From Pseudomonas asiatica (GTDB lineage: Bacteria > Pseudomonadota > Gammaproteobacteria > Pseudomonadales > Pseudomonadaceae), in assembly GCF_040214835.1 (NCBI RefSeq), contig NZ_CP157874.1, positions 249,001 to 313,000 of the forward strand: a DNA stretch of 64,000 nucleotides, in the 5' to 3' direction. Of the stretch, positions 1 to 9,943 are shown piece by piece. A program made the translations under genes and the position numbers. Numbering within the stretch: position 1 is the stretch's first letter; each line of letters begins with the position of its first letter. Under the pieces are notes generated by a model, which saw only the letters and a list, made by a program, of their open reading frames with translations, was not told where the DNA came from and searched no databases.

Positions 1-580
1 TGCGCTTCTCCTCGGCCAGGCCGCGGATGGTCGCCAGCACTTCACCCACCAGTTCGGGGTCCAGCGCCGAGGTCGGTTCGTCGAACAGGATCACCTCCGG
101 CTCCATGGCCAGGGCGCGGGCGATGGCCACCCGTTGCTGCTGGCCACCGGAAAGGCGCCGCGGGTAGGCATCTTCCTTGCCCGCCAGGCCAACCTTGGCC
201 AGCAGGCGCCGGCCCAGTTCGATGGCCTGCTCGCGGGGCGTCTTCTTGACGATCACCGGCCCCTCGATCACGTTTTCCAGGGCGGTGCGATGAGGGAACA
301 GGTTGAAGTTCTGGAACACGAACCCGGCCTGCTGGCGCAAGCGGCGAATCGCACTTTGCTGCCCACCCAGCGGGCGGTTGGCGTCGATGCTGATGTCGCC
401 AATCTGGATCTGCCCGGCATCGGGTGTTTCCAGCAGGTTGAGGCAACGCAGGAAGGTGGTCTTGCCCGAGCCGCTGGGGCCGATGATGGCCACCACTTCG
501 CCGGGCTGCACGGTCAGGTCGATACCGTTGAGCACGGTCTGGCCCTTGAACCGCTTGGTCAGGCCTTTGACTTCAATCAT
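1..580 (-). CDS. tcyN: Cystine ABC transporter ATP-binding protein (partial, 3' end outside window)
   Basis: ATPase that powers import of L-cystine and related sulfur amino acids. About 193 codons are present; the C-terminus lies beyond the left edge. Walker A (GPSGSGKTT) is near residue 35, the Q-loop FVFQNFNLF follows, then the signature LSGGQQQR and Walker [15 protein letters not shown], as in polar amino acid importers. The ATG at 580 lies two bases after the permease stop, so it is the last gene of a tcyJ-tcyL-tcyN operon reading leftward. The cystine assignment comes from the binding protein and permease; the ATPase alone would only say polar amino acid. Confidence 0.9.
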   Translation of the reverse strand, partial: MIEVKGLTKRFKGQTVLNGIDLTVQPGEVVAIIGPSGSGKTTFLRCLNLLETPDAGQIQIGDISIDANRPLGGQQSAIRRLRQQAGFVFQNFNLFPHRTALENVIEGPVIVKKTPREQAIELGRRLLAKVGLAGKEDAYPRRLSGGQQQRVAIARALAMEPEVILFDEPTSALDPELVGEVLATIRGLAEEKR

Positions 581-582
581 GC

Positions 583-1251
583 TCAATGCTCCTGGTCATG
601 CTGGTTGACTCGCGCTTCCATGCGGTTCTGGAAGTGCGCGAGGATGCTGCACAGCACCCAGTAGATGACCGCCACCGCCACGTACATGGTGAACACTTCG
701 AAGGTGCGCGCGGTAATCAGCTGGGCCTGGCGGAACAGCTCGGGCACCTGGATGGTCGCCGCCAGGGCGGTGTCCTTGACCAGCGAGATGAAGCTGTTGC
801 CCAACGGCGGCAGTGCGGTGCGCAAGGCCTGGGGCAGGATCGCCCGGCGCATGGCCTGGACGCGGGTCATGCCGATACTGGCGGCGGCTTCCCACTGGCC
901 ACGGTCGATCGAGGAAATCGCCGCGCGCAGGATTTCGCAGATGTAGGCGGCCATGTTCAGCGACAGGCCGATCAGCGAGGCCGGGATCGGGTCGAGCTCG
1001 ATGCCGATCTGCGGCATGCCGAAGTAGATGACGAACAGCTGCACCAGCAGCGGCGTGCCGCGGAAGAACGACACGTAGACCCGCGCCAGCCAGTTCAGCG
1101 GCAAGATCTTCGACAACCGCATCAGTGCCAGGGCAAAGCCCAGCAGCAGGCCGAAGAACATGCCGCCAACACTGAGCAGCACTGTATAACCCGCGCCCTT
1201 CAGCAGGAAGGGCGCGGAGTCGACAACGAGTTGCAGGCTTTCAGCAATCAT
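583..1251 (-). CDS. tcyL: Cystine ABC transporter permease
   Basis: Inner-membrane permease of the HisM/YecS family, 222 residues, the usual length. The first hydrophobic segment is around residues 15-40, and the cytoplasmic EAA loop is seen in [22 protein letters not shown] (residues about 137-158). The ATG overlaps the TGA of the upstream binding-protein gene by four bases (ATGA), so translation is coupled. It forms the channel with TcyN, receiving substrate from TcyJ. Similarity of the operon to E. coli fliY-yecS-yecC supports cystine; a general polar amino acid role cannot be excluded. Confidence 0.9.
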   Translation of the reverse strand: MIAESLQLVVDSAPFLLKGAGYTVLLSVGGMFFGLLLGFALALMRLSKILPLNWLARVYVSFFRGTPLLVQLFVIYFGMPQIGIELDPIPASLIGLSLNMAAYICEILRAAISSIDRGQWEAAASIGMTRVQAMRRAILPQALRTALPPLGNSFISLVKDTALAATIQVPELFRQAQLITARTFEVFTMYVAVAVIYWVLCSILAHFQNRMEARVNQHDQEH

Positions 1252-2042
1252 TTGGTGACATCGGCACCGAAGTATTTCTCGGACAGCTTGGCCAGCGTGC
1301 CGTCAGCCTTGAGCTTGTCCAGTGCCTTGTTGATCGCTGCCAGCAGTTCCGGCTCGCCCTTGCGCAGGGCCACGCCGCTTTCCAGGCGCGAGAAGGCATC
1401 GCCGGCCAGTTCGGTGTCCTTGGCTTTTTGCGCGTATTCCAGCGCGGCCAGGCGGTCGATCAGGATGGCGTCGATGCGGCCGTTGCGCAGGTCGGCGAAC
1501 TTGCTCGGGTCGTCTTCATAGGTGCGCACATCGGCTTGCGGCACGTCCTTCTTGACCCATTGCTCGTAGTTGGTGCCCAGGCCCACGCCTACCTTCTTGC
1601 CGGCCAGGTCTGCGGCCTTGTGGATGTTCAGCTGCTCGGCCTTCTTCTTCAGGATCAGCGCCTGGATGCCGGAGATGGTGTAAGGCTCGGAGAAGTCATA
1701 CTTCTTCTTGCGCTCTTCGGAAATGGTCACCTGGTTGATCACCACGTCCAGGCGCTTGGACTCCAGTGCGGCGAGGATGCCGTCCCACTTGGTCGGCTGC
1801 ACCTTGGCCTTTACCCCCAGCTCCTTGGCCAGCAATTCGGACAGTTCCACTTCGAAGCCGGTCAGCTTGCCGTTTTCGTCCTGGAAGCTGAACGGTGGGT
1901 AGGTGCCTTCGAGGCCGACGTTGATCACGCCTTTTTCCTGGATGGTCTTCAGCTGCTCGCCGGCGAAGGCCTGGCCGAGCAGGCCGGCACCCAGCAGGAG
2001 TGCCAGGCTGGCGTTGAGTAGCGGTTTGGCGAATTTCGACAT
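1248..2042 (-). CDS. tcyJ: Cystine-binding periplasmic protein
   Basis: Periplasmic solute-binding protein of family 3, 264 residues. It has a clear signal peptide (positive MSKFAKP, then a leucine-rich stretch, cleavage after AFA at about residue 27). The mature domain starts LKTIQEKGVINVGLEGTYPP and has the family motif FSFQDENGKLTGFEVEL, close to FliY/TcyJ. First gene of the leftward operon. An AT-rich tract at about 2105-2150 lies upstream and is a good place for its promoter and for CysB-type control. It is divergent from a serine acetyltransferase gene, which ties it to cysteine metabolism. Confidence 0.9.
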   Translation of the reverse strand: MSKFAKPLLNASLALLLGAGLLGQAFAGEQLKTIQEKGVINVGLEGTYPPFSFQDENGKLTGFEVELSELLAKELGVKAKVQPTKWDGILAALESKRLDVVINQVTISEERKKKYDFSEPYTISGIQALILKKKAEQLNIHKAADLAGKKVGVGLGTNYEQWVKKDVPQADVRTYEDDPSKFADLRNGRIDAILIDRLAALEYAQKAKDTELAGDAFSRLESGVALRKGEPELLAAINKALDKLKADGTLAKLSEKYFGADVTK

Positions 2043-2435
2043 TTCAGAGCCCCGCGCTTGTTGTGTAAGTGGTGGGTGGCGACTATAGGGTCGGCTGCTT
2101 AGGCCAGGAAATACTAAAAAATTATTTTGTTATTTCCTTTTTGGTTTTTGCCAGGTGCTGGCTGCTTTGAGGGTAGGCGAGGTTGCCTGCTCCGTCATCG
2201 CGGCTTATGCCTGACTTAGCGCAGGATGGAATAAAGCGTTGTTTTTTCCAAGGGATGGATTTGCCGTAGAGTGGATTGCATGTAGGCAGGTTCGGCCCTT
2301 TCGCGGGTAAACCCGCTCCCACAGAGACCGCACAGGCATCGAAACCTGTGCAGTCCCTGTGGGAGCGGGCGAGCCCGCGAAGAGGCCGGACCTGCAAATA
2401 AAAATGAGTTTGGCCTACTCAGGCAGGAGAAAACC
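2043..2435. other. Intergenic region between tcyJ and epsC
   Basis: About 390 bases between divergent genes. The part next to tcyJ (2105-2150) is unusually AT-rich for this genome and is the likely tcyJ promoter area. The middle has no reading frame that looks real. The part next to epsC is filled by an inverted pair of extragenic palindromes (2291-2389). A purine-rich ribosome site (AGGAGA) at 2424-2430 precedes the GTG of epsC. Confidence 0.6.
2291..2389. repeat. Inverted REP pair, family A
   Basis: Two head-to-head copies of the P. putida extragenic palindrome (core GCGGGTAAACCCGC followed by TCCCACAG; right arm core variant GCGGGCGAGCCCGC) separated by about 30 bases. Confidence 0.9.
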
Positions 2436-3368
2436 GTGAGCGAACAACCTTCACCCGGGCACTGGCAGTTGCAGAGCATCGTCACCGGCCTGCGCGGTGC
2501 CCGTGAGCAATGGCGTACCCGCAATGGCCGCAGCAGCGGCGAGCAGGGCGGGCGTGAGCTGCCTTCACGCGAAGCGATGCGGCACATCCTGGAGCAACTG
2601 TGCGGCGCACTGTTCCCCATGCGCCTTGGCCCGGTCGACCTGCGCGAAGAAAGCGAAGACTTCTACGTCGGCCATACCCTGGATGCCGCGCTGACCGCCT
2701 TGCTGGCCCAGGCCCGCCTGGAGTTGCGCTACGCCGCACGGCAAAGCAAGGGCGAGCTGGCCGGCGTCGATGCCCATGCGCTGAGCCTGGTGCAGGGCTT
2801 CGCCGCCGCCCTGCCGGGCCTGCGCGTGCTGCTCGACACCGATGTGCTGGCCGCCTACCACGGCGACCCGGCGGCGCGCAGTGTCGATGAAGTCCTGCTG
2901 TGCTACCCAGGCATCCTGGCGATCATCCACCACCGCCTGGCGCACCACCTGTACCAGGCCGGCCTGCCGCTGCTGGCGCGGATCAGCTCGGAGTTGGCGC
3001 ATTCGGCGACGGGGATCGACATTCACCCCGGGGCGCAGATCGGCCCGAGCTTCTTCATCGACCACGGTACCGGCGTGGTGATCGGCGAAACCGCGATCAT
3101 CGGCGAGCGCGTGCGCATCTACCAGGCAGTGACCCTGGGCGCCAAGCGCTTCCCCAGCGATGAGTCGGGCACCTTGCACAAGGGCCTGCCACGCCACCCG
3201 ATCGTCGAGGACGATGTGGTGATCTATGCCGGGGCCACGGTGCTGGGGCGGATCACCATCGGCAAAGGCTCGACCATTGGCGGCAATGTGTGGCTGACCC
3301 GAAGTGTGCCGGCCGAGAGCAACATTACCCAGGCCAACCTGCAGCTGGATTGCCAGGACAAGAACTGA
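2436..3368 (+). CDS. epsC: Serine O-acetyltransferase (EpsC/CysE type)
   Basis: Transfers acetyl from acetyl-CoA to serine to give O-acetylserine, the precursor of cysteine. It has 310 residues, like the long EpsC-type enzymes. An N-terminal helical part (to about 185) precedes a left-handed beta helix with hexapeptide repeats, for example IDIHPGAQIGPSFFIDHGTG (about 193-212) holding the catalytic His, then GVVIGETAIIGERV and ATVLGRITIGKGSTIGGNVW. The start is GTG at 2436, with AGGAGA six bases upstream; the ATG at 2404 is out of frame. Divergent from the cystine importer, which fits a sulfur role. Confidence 0.9.
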   Translation: MSEQPSPGHWQLQSIVTGLRGAREQWRTRNGRSSGEQGGRELPSREAMRHILEQLCGALFPMRLGPVDLREESEDFYVGHTLDAALTALLAQARLELRYAARQSKGELAGVDAHALSLVQGFAAALPGLRVLLDTDVLAAYHGDPAARSVDEVLLCYPGILAIIHHRLAHHLYQAGLPLLARISSELAHSATGIDIHPGAQIGPSFFIDHGTGVVIGETAIIGERVRIYQAVTLGAKRFPSDESGTLHKGLPRHPIVEDDVVIYAGATVLGRITIGKGSTIGGNVWLTRSVPAESNITQANLQLDCQDKN

Positions 3369-3390
3369 TCTGGCATTTCCTTGGCCTGTA

Positions 3391-3488
3391 CCGGCCTCTT
3401 CGCGGGTAAACCCGCTCCCACAGGGCCCCCACAGATTTTGAATCCTGTGCAGTACCTGTGGGAGCGGGTTTACCCGCGAAAGGGCCGG
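3391..3488. repeat. Inverted REP pair, family A
   Basis: Two inverted copies of the GCGGGTAAACCCGC palindrome with TCCCACAGG flanks, between epsC and betT. It may end epsC transcription. Confidence 0.92.
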
Positions 3489-3545
3489 AACAGGAGGGCA
3501 CCAATCAGCGCCCCAATTCGCATTGAAATCCGATCCATGTTTAAC

Positions 3546-3561
3546 TTGAACGCTTGTTCAA
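3546..3561. promoter_or_regulatory. Candidate BetI-type operator
   Basis: Perfect inverted repeat TTGAAC-GCTT-GTTCAA about 100 bases before betT. The half site matches the TTGAACG half of the E. coli BetI box as I remember it. The TetR-family repressor BetI controls choline/betaine genes. No betI gene is in this window, so control would be in trans. Confidence 0.45.
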
Positions 3562-3606
3562 TGAAAAAACGCTGGTCCGCTGCCGGTGTTCAACAGGAGG
3601 ATTCCT

Positions 3607-3663
3607 TTGCTGAACCCGTTCATTCCGAGCCTTACGTCATTCGACGAGGTGCGCCCCCAATGA
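3607..3663 (+). CDS. Possible 18-residue leader peptide of betT
   Basis: A short frame beginning TTG at 3607 has the strongest ribosome site in the region, AGGAGG at 3595-3600, six bases upstream. It encodes MLNPFIPSLTSFDEVRPQ and ends with TGA at 3661-3663, overlapping the betT ATG (3660-3662) as ATGA. This spacing is typical of translational coupling. It has no known homologue that I recognise. It could instead be chance, with the ribosome site left from a longer betT form starting upstream. Confidence 0.4.
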   Translation: MLNPFIPSLTSFDEVRPQ

Positions 3664-5663
3664 GTGCACCGACCCCTTCCCTTGCCAATGGCAAGATCCG
3701 CATGAACCCCCCGGTGTTCTATTTCGCGGCAAGTTTCATCCTCATCTTCGGCCTGGTGGTTATTTCCTTCCCGCAAGCAGCAGGCGACTGGTTGCTGGCG
3801 GCGCAGAACTGGGCGGCGAACACGGTCGGCTGGTACTACATGCTGGCGATGACGCTGTACCTGGTCTTCGTGGTGGTCACCGCCTTGTCCGGCTACGGCA
3901 AGATCAAGCTCGGTGCCGACCACGACGAGCCCGAGTTCAGTTACCTGTCGTGGGCCGGCATGCTGTTTGCCGCCGGCATCAGCATCACCTTGTTCTTCTT
4001 CTGCGTGTCCGAACCCCTGACCCACATGCTGCAGCCGCCCCAGGGCGAAGCGGGTACGGCCGAGGCCGGGCGCCAGGCGATGCAGATCCTGTTCCTGCAC
4101 TGGGGCCTGCATGGCTGGGGCGTGTTCGCCTTCGTCGGCATGGCCCTGGCCTACTTCGCCTACCGGCACAACCTGCCGCTGGCCTTGCGTTCGGCGCTGT
4201 ACCCGCTGATCGGCAAGCGCATCAACGGGCCGATCGGTTATGCAGTGGACGGCTTCGGCATCATCGCCACGGTGTTCGGCCTGGGCGCCGACATGGGCTT
4301 TGGCGTGCTGCACCTGAACGCCGGCCTCGACTACCTGTTCGGCATCGACCACAGCCAGTGGGTGCAAGTGCTGCTCATCACCCTGATGATGGGCGCGGCG
4401 GTGGCCGTGGCCGTGGCCGGGGTGGAGAAGGGCGTGCGGGTGATGAGCGACATCAACCTGTTCCTGGCCTGCGCGCTGTTGCTGTTCGTGTTGTTCGCCG
4501 GGCCTACCCAGCACCTGTTCAACACGCTGATCCAGAACCTCGGTGACTACCTGGGTGCCTTGCCGCGCAAGAGCTTCGACGTTTATGCCTACGGCGAGAA
4601 CCGCGACTGGCTGGGCGGCTGGACGGTGTTCTACTGGGCCTGGTGGATTGCCTGGGCGCCGTTCGTGGGCCTGTTCATCGCCCGCATCTCCCGTGGCCGC
4701 ACCATCCGCGAGTTCGTCTTTGGTGTGCTGTTGATTCCGCTGGGCTTTACCCTGGCGTGGATGTCGATCTTCGGCAACAGCGCCCTGGACCAGGTCATCA
4801 ACCACGGCATGACCGCGCTGGGCCAGTCGGCGCTGGATAACCCGTCGATGAGCCTGTACCTGCTGCTGGAGACCTACCCCTGGAGCAAGACGGTGATCGC
4901 CATGACGGTGTTCATCAGTTTCGTGTTCTTCGTCACCTCGGCCGACTCGGGCACCGTGGTGCTGTCGACCTTGTCGGCCAAGGGTGGTGATGCAGACGAG
5001 GACGGGCCGAACTGGCTGCGCATCTTCTGGGGCGCGATGACGGCGCTGATCACCAGTGCGCTGTTGTTCGCCGGCAGCATCGATTCGCTTAAATCGGCGG
5101 TGGTGCTGACCTCGCTGCCGTTCTCGCTGATCCTGCTGTGCATGATGTGGGGGCTGCACAAGGCGTTCTACCTGGAGTCGCAACGGCAGATTGCGCAGAT
5201 GCATTCGCTGGCCCCGTTCGCCCAGTCACGCCGCGGCCGTGGTGGCTGGCGCCAGCGCCTGAGCCAGGCGGTGCACTTCCCGTCGCGTGATGAGGTGTAC
5301 CGCTTCATGGACGACGTGGTGCGCCCGGCAATTGCCGATGTGCGTGAAGTGTTCGAACAGAAGGGGCTGGTGCTGATTACCCAGGACGACCCGAGCCACG
5401 ACAACGTCAGCCTGAAGATTGGCCATGGCGAGGAACAGCCGTTCATTTACCAGGTGCAGATGCGTGGCTACTTCACGCCATCGTTCGCCCTGGGTGGGCT
5501 GGGTACGCAAGAGTTGAAGAACCGCCGTTACTACCGGGCGGAGGTGCACCTGAGCGAAGGCAGCCAGAACTATGACCTGGTGGGCTACAGCAAGGAGCAG
5601 ATCATCAACGACATCCTCGACCAGTACGAACGGCACATGCAGTACCTGCATCTGGTCCGCTAG
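3660..5663 (+). CDS. betT: BCCT-family choline/betaine transporter
   Basis: Sodium- or proton-coupled secondary transporter for choline or glycine betaine, used in osmoprotection and as a carbon/nitrogen supply. It has 667 residues, as in BetT (E. coli about 677). Twelve membrane segments lie between residues about 15 and 505. The BCCT signature region is FYWAWWIAWAPFVGLFIARI. A long cytoplasmic tail (about 520-667) is characteristic of osmotically regulated BetT proteins. ATG 3660 is chosen because it matches the N-terminus expected of the family. In-frame ATGs at 3537 and 3561 would add a non-conserved stretch overlapping the operator-like palindrome. A coupled leader frame may control its translation. 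Confidence 0.88.
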   Translation: MSAPTPSLANGKIRMNPPVFYFAASFILIFGLVVISFPQAAGDWLLAAQNWAANTVGWYYMLAMTLYLVFVVVTALSGYGKIKLGADHDEPEFSYLSWAGMLFAAGISITLFFFCVSEPLTHMLQPPQGEAGTAEAGRQAMQILFLHWGLHGWGVFAFVGMALAYFAYRHNLPLALRSALYPLIGKRINGPIGYAVDGFGIIATVFGLGADMGFGVLHLNAGLDYLFGIDHSQWVQVLLITLMMGAAVAVAVAGVEKGVRVMSDINLFLACALLLFVLFAGPTQHLFNTLIQNLGDYLGALPRKSFDVYAYGENRDWLGGWTVFYWAWWIAWAPFVGLFIARISRGRTIREFVFGVLLIPLGFTLAWMSIFGNSALDQVINHGMTALGQSALDNPSMSLYLLLETYPWSKTVIAMTVFISFVFFVTSADSGTVVLSTLSAKGGDADEDGPNWLRIFWGAMTALITSALLFAGSIDSLKSAVVLTSLPFSLILLCMMWGLHKAFYLESQRQIAQMHSLAPFAQSRRGRGGWRQRLSQAVHFPSRDEVYRFMDDVVRPAIADVREVFEQKGLVLITQDDPSHDNVSLKIGHGEEQPFIYQVQMRGYFTPSFALGGLGTQELKNRRYYRAEVHLSEGSQNYDLVGYSKEQIINDILDQYERHMQYLHLVR

Positions 5664-5669
5664 ATTGCT

Positions 5670-5762
5670 GGGGCCGCCTTGCGGCCCATCGCGACACAAG
5701 GCCGCTCCTACAGGAAATCGCGTTCCCCTGTAGGAGCGGCCTTGTGTCGCGAAAGGAGGCCG
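5670..5762. repeat. Inverted REP pair, family B
   Basis: Two inverted copies of the second palindrome family (core GCGACACAAGGCCGC plus TCCTACAG) between the convergent genes betT and tauD. Confidence 0.92.
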
Positions 5763-5782
5763 AAGGCCTCCCCAGGTCCCTG

Positions 5783-6664
<882 letters not shown>

Positions 6665-7504
6665 TCAGTGGCTCTGCCCGTGCCAAGGCACCAGTTTGCG
6701 TTGCAGGGCACGCAGACTCATTTCCAGGGCGAAGGCGATCAGCGCGATCAGCAGGATCCCCAGTACCACCACATCGGTAACCAGGAACTGCGCCGCCGAC
6801 TGCACCATGAAGCCCAGGCCGCTGGTGGCGGCGATCAGCTCGGCGGCCACCAGGGTCGACCAGCCAACCCCCAGGCCAATGCGGATGCCGGTGAGGATGT
6901 CGGGCAGGGCGCTGGGCAGGATCACGTGGCGGATCAGCTGGGCCTTGGTCGCGCCCAGCGACTGCGCGGCACGCAGCTTGGCCGGGTCGACCGTGCGCAC
7001 GCCGGTGGCGGTGGCGATGGCGATGGGGGCGAAGATTGCCAGGTAGATCAGCAGCACCTTGGACAGCTCGCCGATGCCGCACCAGATGACGATCAGCGGC
7101 AGGTAGGCCAGCGGCGGGATCGGCCGGTAGAACTCGATCAGCGGGTCGAGAATGCCGCGGGCCACGCGGTTGTAGCCGATGGCGATACCCACCGGGATGG
7201 CGGTGAGGGTGGCGGCAAGCAGGGCCACGCCGATGCGCCCCAGGCTGGCACCCAGGTGCTGCCACAGGCTGGCATCCATGTAGCCTTGAGTCAGCAGGGT
7301 CCCGGCCTTGGCCAGGATGTCGGCGGGCGAGGGCAGGAACAGCGGCTCGATCCAGCCGGCCGCGGTCACCAGCCACCAGGCCAACAGCAGGCTGGCCAGG
7401 GTCAGGGTGCTGATCCAGCGGGTGGGCAGGGGGCGGCGCAGCTTGGTGGCTGACCGGGGTTGGGTGTTGCGTTTGCCGGCGACCGGCAGGTCCAGGCTGC
7501 TCAT
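6665..7504 (-). CDS. tauC: Taurine ABC transporter permease
   Basis: Inner-membrane permease of the TauC/SsuC/NitT family, 279 residues. There are six or so hydrophobic segments from about residue 30, and the EAA-type loop [22 protein letters not shown] lies near 175-196. The start overlaps the tauB stop by four bases (7501-7504), so they are coupled. It carries taurine and probably other small aliphatic sulfonates inward with TauA and TauB. Confidence 0.93.
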   Translation of the reverse strand: MSSLDLPVAGKRNTQPRSATKLRRPLPTRWISTLTLASLLLAWWLVTAAGWIEPLFLPSPADILAKAGTLLTQGYMDASLWQHLGASLGRIGVALLAATLTAIPVGIAIGYNRVARGILDPLIEFYRPIPPLAYLPLIVIWCGIGELSKVLLIYLAIFAPIAIATATGVRTVDPAKLRAAQSLGATKAQLIRHVILPSALPDILTGIRIGLGVGWSTLVAAELIAATSGLGFMVQSAAQFLVTDVVVLGILLIALIAFALEMSLRALQRKLVPWHGQSH

Positions 7505-8289
7505 GCGCGCTCCTGCAGGCTTTGACGTTGGGAGAACACCCGCGCCAGTACGTGCTCGCGGGTTTCGATGAAGGCCGGGTCGGACTTGATCGCCCGCGCC
7601 GGTTCACCGGCTGCGTAGCGTTGGCCGAAGTCCAGTTGCAGGCGCTCCACCACGCGCCCCGGGTTGGGCGCCAGCAGCACCAGCTCGCTGGCGAGGAACA
7701 CTGCTTCTTCGATGTCGTGGGTAATCAGGAACACCGGCTTGGCGGTGCGTTGCCATACCTGCAGCAACAACTCCTGCATCTGCTCGCGGGTGAAGGCATC
7801 AAGTGCGCCGAACGGCTCGTCCATCAGCAACACCCGTGGGTCGGCTGCCAACGCCCGGGCCAGGCCCACGCGCTGCTTCTGGCCACCGGACAATTGCCAG
7901 ATACGCCGCTCGCCAAAGCCGTCGAGGTCGACCAGGGCCAGCATTTCACGGGCCTTGGCTTCACGCTCGGCGCGGGGCACGCCGGCCAGTTCCAGGCCGA
8001 ATGCGACGTTGCCCAGCACGTTCTGCCAGGGCAGCAGCGCATCGTCCTGGAACACTACGCCGCGCTCGGCGCCGGGGCCCTGGACGGGCACGCCGTCCAG
8101 GGTGATGCGCCCGCCGCTGGGGGCGACGAAGCCGGCGATCAGGTTGAGCAGCGAGGTCTTGCCGCTGCCGGAAGGCCCCAGGGCCACCAGCAATTGGCGT
8201 GGCCCCAGGCTCAGGTTGATGTCGGCCAGTACCGGGGTTTCGGCACCGGGGTACTGTGCGCTGATGCGCTCCAGTTCGAGCAAGGCCAT
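7501..8289 (-). CDS. tauB: Taurine ABC transporter ATP-binding protein
   Basis: ATPase of the nitrate/taurine/sulfonate class, 262 residues. Walker [10 protein letters not shown] is near residue 39, the Q-loop region is [14 protein letters not shown], the signature is [15 protein letters not shown], Walker B is [18 protein letters not shown], and the switch His is in [10 protein letters not shown]. It lies 28 bases downstream of tauA and overlaps tauC by four bases. Length and motifs match TauB (255 in E. coli). Confidence 0.93.
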   Translation of the reverse strand: MALLELERISAQYPGAETPVLADINLSLGPRQLLVALGPSGSGKTSLLNLIAGFVAPSGGRITLDGVPVQGPGAERGVVFQDDALLPWQNVLGNVAFGLELAGVPRAEREAKAREMLALVDLDGFGERRIWQLSGGQKQRVGLARALAADPRVLLMDEPFGALDAFTREQMQELLLQVWQRTAKPVFLITHDIEEAVFLASELVLLAPNPGRVVERLQLDFGQRYAAGEPARAIKSDPAFIETREHVLARVFSQRQSLQERA

Positions 8290-8317
8290 GGCAGGCTCCG
8301 GTCGGTTTTCTACAGGC

Positions 8318-9289
8318 TTAGTTGGGGAGGTACTGGGCGCTGACGTACGGGGAGTAGTCCGGCAGCACCGCGTCGACCTTGCCTTGCTGCTTGAGGAAGG
8401 TGGCCGTGTCGGTCAGCGCCTGGGTGGTCGGTGCGCCCAGTGCATTGGCCTGGTCGGCGGCCAGCGGGTAGACGTTGCCCTGCAGCAGCACCGGGATGTC
8501 AGCAGGCTTGGCGCCAGACAGTTTGGCCAGCTTGCTCACGTTGTCGGGGTTGGCCAGCCAGGCTTGCGGGTTCTTGCGGTAGTCGGCGTAGGCGTCGAGG
8601 GTGACCTTGGCAAAGGCCTTGACCACGTCGGGGTGCTTGGCGGCAAAGTCCTTGCGCACGATCCATGCGTCGAAGGTCGGTGCGCCTTTCTCGGCCAGCT
8701 CGCCGGAGGTGATCAGCACCTTGCCGTTTTCCTTGGCCACGCCCAGGGCCGGGTCCCAGACGTAGGTGGCGTCGATGTCGCCGCGCTTCCAGGCGGCAAT
8801 GATCGCCGGCGGCGCCAGGTTGAGGATCTGCACCTTGGACGGGTCGATGTTCCAGCTCTTCAGCGCTGCCAGCAGGCTGTAGTGGCCGGTGGAGACGAAC
8901 GGCACGGCGACTTTCTTGCCAACCAGGTCTTGCGGCGTCTTGATGCTGTCGCGGGCGACCAGTGCTTCACCGGCGCCAATCTGCGTGGCGATCAGGAAGG
9001 TCTCGACCGGCAGCTTGCGGGTGGCTGCGGCGGCAAGCGGGCTGGAGCCCAGGTAGCCGATCTGTACATCGCCGCTGGCTACGGCGGTGATCACATCGGC
9101 ACCGTTGTCGAATTTGCGCCAGTCGATGCTGGCCTTGCTGGCTTTTTCGTAGTTGCCATCGACCTGCGCCACCTTGGCCGGGTCGACGGTGGTCTGGTAG
9201 GCCACGGTCAGGTCGGCAGCCTGGGCCAACCAGCTGGCGCTGGCGAGGGTCAGGGCGGCGAACAGGCGCAGCGGAGCGTGCGGGATCAT
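8318..9289 (-). CDS. tauA: Taurine-binding periplasmic protein
   Basis: Periplasmic receptor of the taurine importer, 323 residues (E. coli TauA 320). The signal peptide runs to about residue 23 ([20 protein letters not shown], cleavage after AQA). Mature sequence begins [20 protein letters not shown], and the family block [17 protein letters not shown] follows. ATG 9289 is chosen over 9310 because GAGAGG lies just upstream and the signal peptide then begins correctly. First gene of tauABCD. An AT-rich stretch at about 9335-9385 lies upstream, a likely site for sulfur-starvation control. Confidence 0.93.
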   Translation of the reverse strand: MIPHAPLRLFAALTLASASWLAQAADLTVAYQTTVDPAKVAQVDGNYEKASKASIDWRKFDNGADVITAVASGDVQIGYLGSSPLAAAATRKLPVETFLIATQIGAGEALVARDSIKTPQDLVGKKVAVPFVSTGHYSLLAALKSWNIDPSKVQILNLAPPAIIAAWKRGDIDATYVWDPALGVAKENGKVLITSGELAEKGAPTFDAWIVRKDFAAKHPDVVKAFAKVTLDAYADYRKNPQAWLANPDNVSKLAKLSGAKPADIPVLLQGNVYPLAADQANALGAPTTQALTDTATFLKQQGKVDAVLPDYSPYVSAQYLPN

Positions 9290-9424
9290 GGTGAACCTCT
9301 CGTCAGGCAATCGATGTGATGGATGGCGAGAAGGCTAAATGATCTAAGAAAAGTAAAATAAATAACTTTTTTGCATTAGCTTAGGAGCCAATTGTTTGAA
9401 ATCACCGCCTGCCTTTACGCGATC

Positions 9425-9545
9425 CCTGTAGGAGCGGCCTTGTGTCGCGATGGGCCGCAAGGCGGCCCCGGCAATTTATGCGGCGTTAGCTGAGATTTTG
9501 GGGCTGCTTCGCACCCCATCGCGACACAAGGCCGCTCCTACAGGG
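9425..9545. repeat. Inverted REP pair, family B
   Basis: Inverted copies of the GCGACACAAGGCCGC palindrome with CTGTAGGAG and CTCCTACAG at the outer ends and GGGCCGC/GCGGCCC-like inner flanks. Confidence 0.92.
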
Positions 9546-9823
9546 GGCGCGTTAGCAGGGAGGGCCGGTGATTTCGCTCAATGGCGAAATCCGAGAGTGC
9601 TGCTAGGCTTTTTCGTCCCGATAGAACGATACGGAATTAGGTTATGAGCAAACGTTTGCAAATAACCAGCGGTTATGAAAAGCGAGCTGCTGCTAACGAA
9701 TCGCAGTAACAGTTCCTAACATATTCCTTAAAAATCTTACCAATTCATAAAACGGTCATTTTGGATTTATAGGATTGTCATTATCCTGTAGCGCAGGTGG
9801 CGTCTTAGACCAAAGTCGCGAAA

Positions 9824-9847
9824 CGTTTAGAAACGATTGACTAAACG
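9824..9847. promoter_or_regulatory. Inverted repeat in the porin leader
   Basis: CGTTTAG-(10)-CTAAACG, a perfect 7-bp inverted repeat about 100 bases before the porin ATG. It may be an operator or a hairpin in the mRNA leader. There is no T-run, so it is not a terminator. Confidence 0.35.
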
Positions 9848-9943
9848 GTCACGCTTTGGGACTAAATCGCCAATCCACGGTGAGCGGGGCAGCAGATCCC
9901 ACCGCCAGAGATACACAAGAATTAGAACGTAGAGGAGCAAAAC

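Larger units (their letters stand above)
9290..9943. other. Long divergent intergenic region, tauA to porin gene
   Basis: About 650 bases with no convincing gene. From left to right it holds an AT-rich tauA promoter tract (about 9335-9385), an inverted REP pair (9425-9545), then a second AT-rich stretch (about 9640-9790) that should contain the porin promoter. A perfect inverted repeat lies at 9824-9847. A good ribosome site (AGAGGAG) sits just before the porin ATG. Confidence 0.6.

Noticed and set aside
2043..2290. Known riboswitch before tcyJ
   Set aside because: No recognised conserved core or terminator/antiterminator pair in the leader.
3558..5204. Long minus-strand frame opposite betT
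   Set aside because: His/Gln/Arg-rich translation with no domain; the BetT frame explains the bases.
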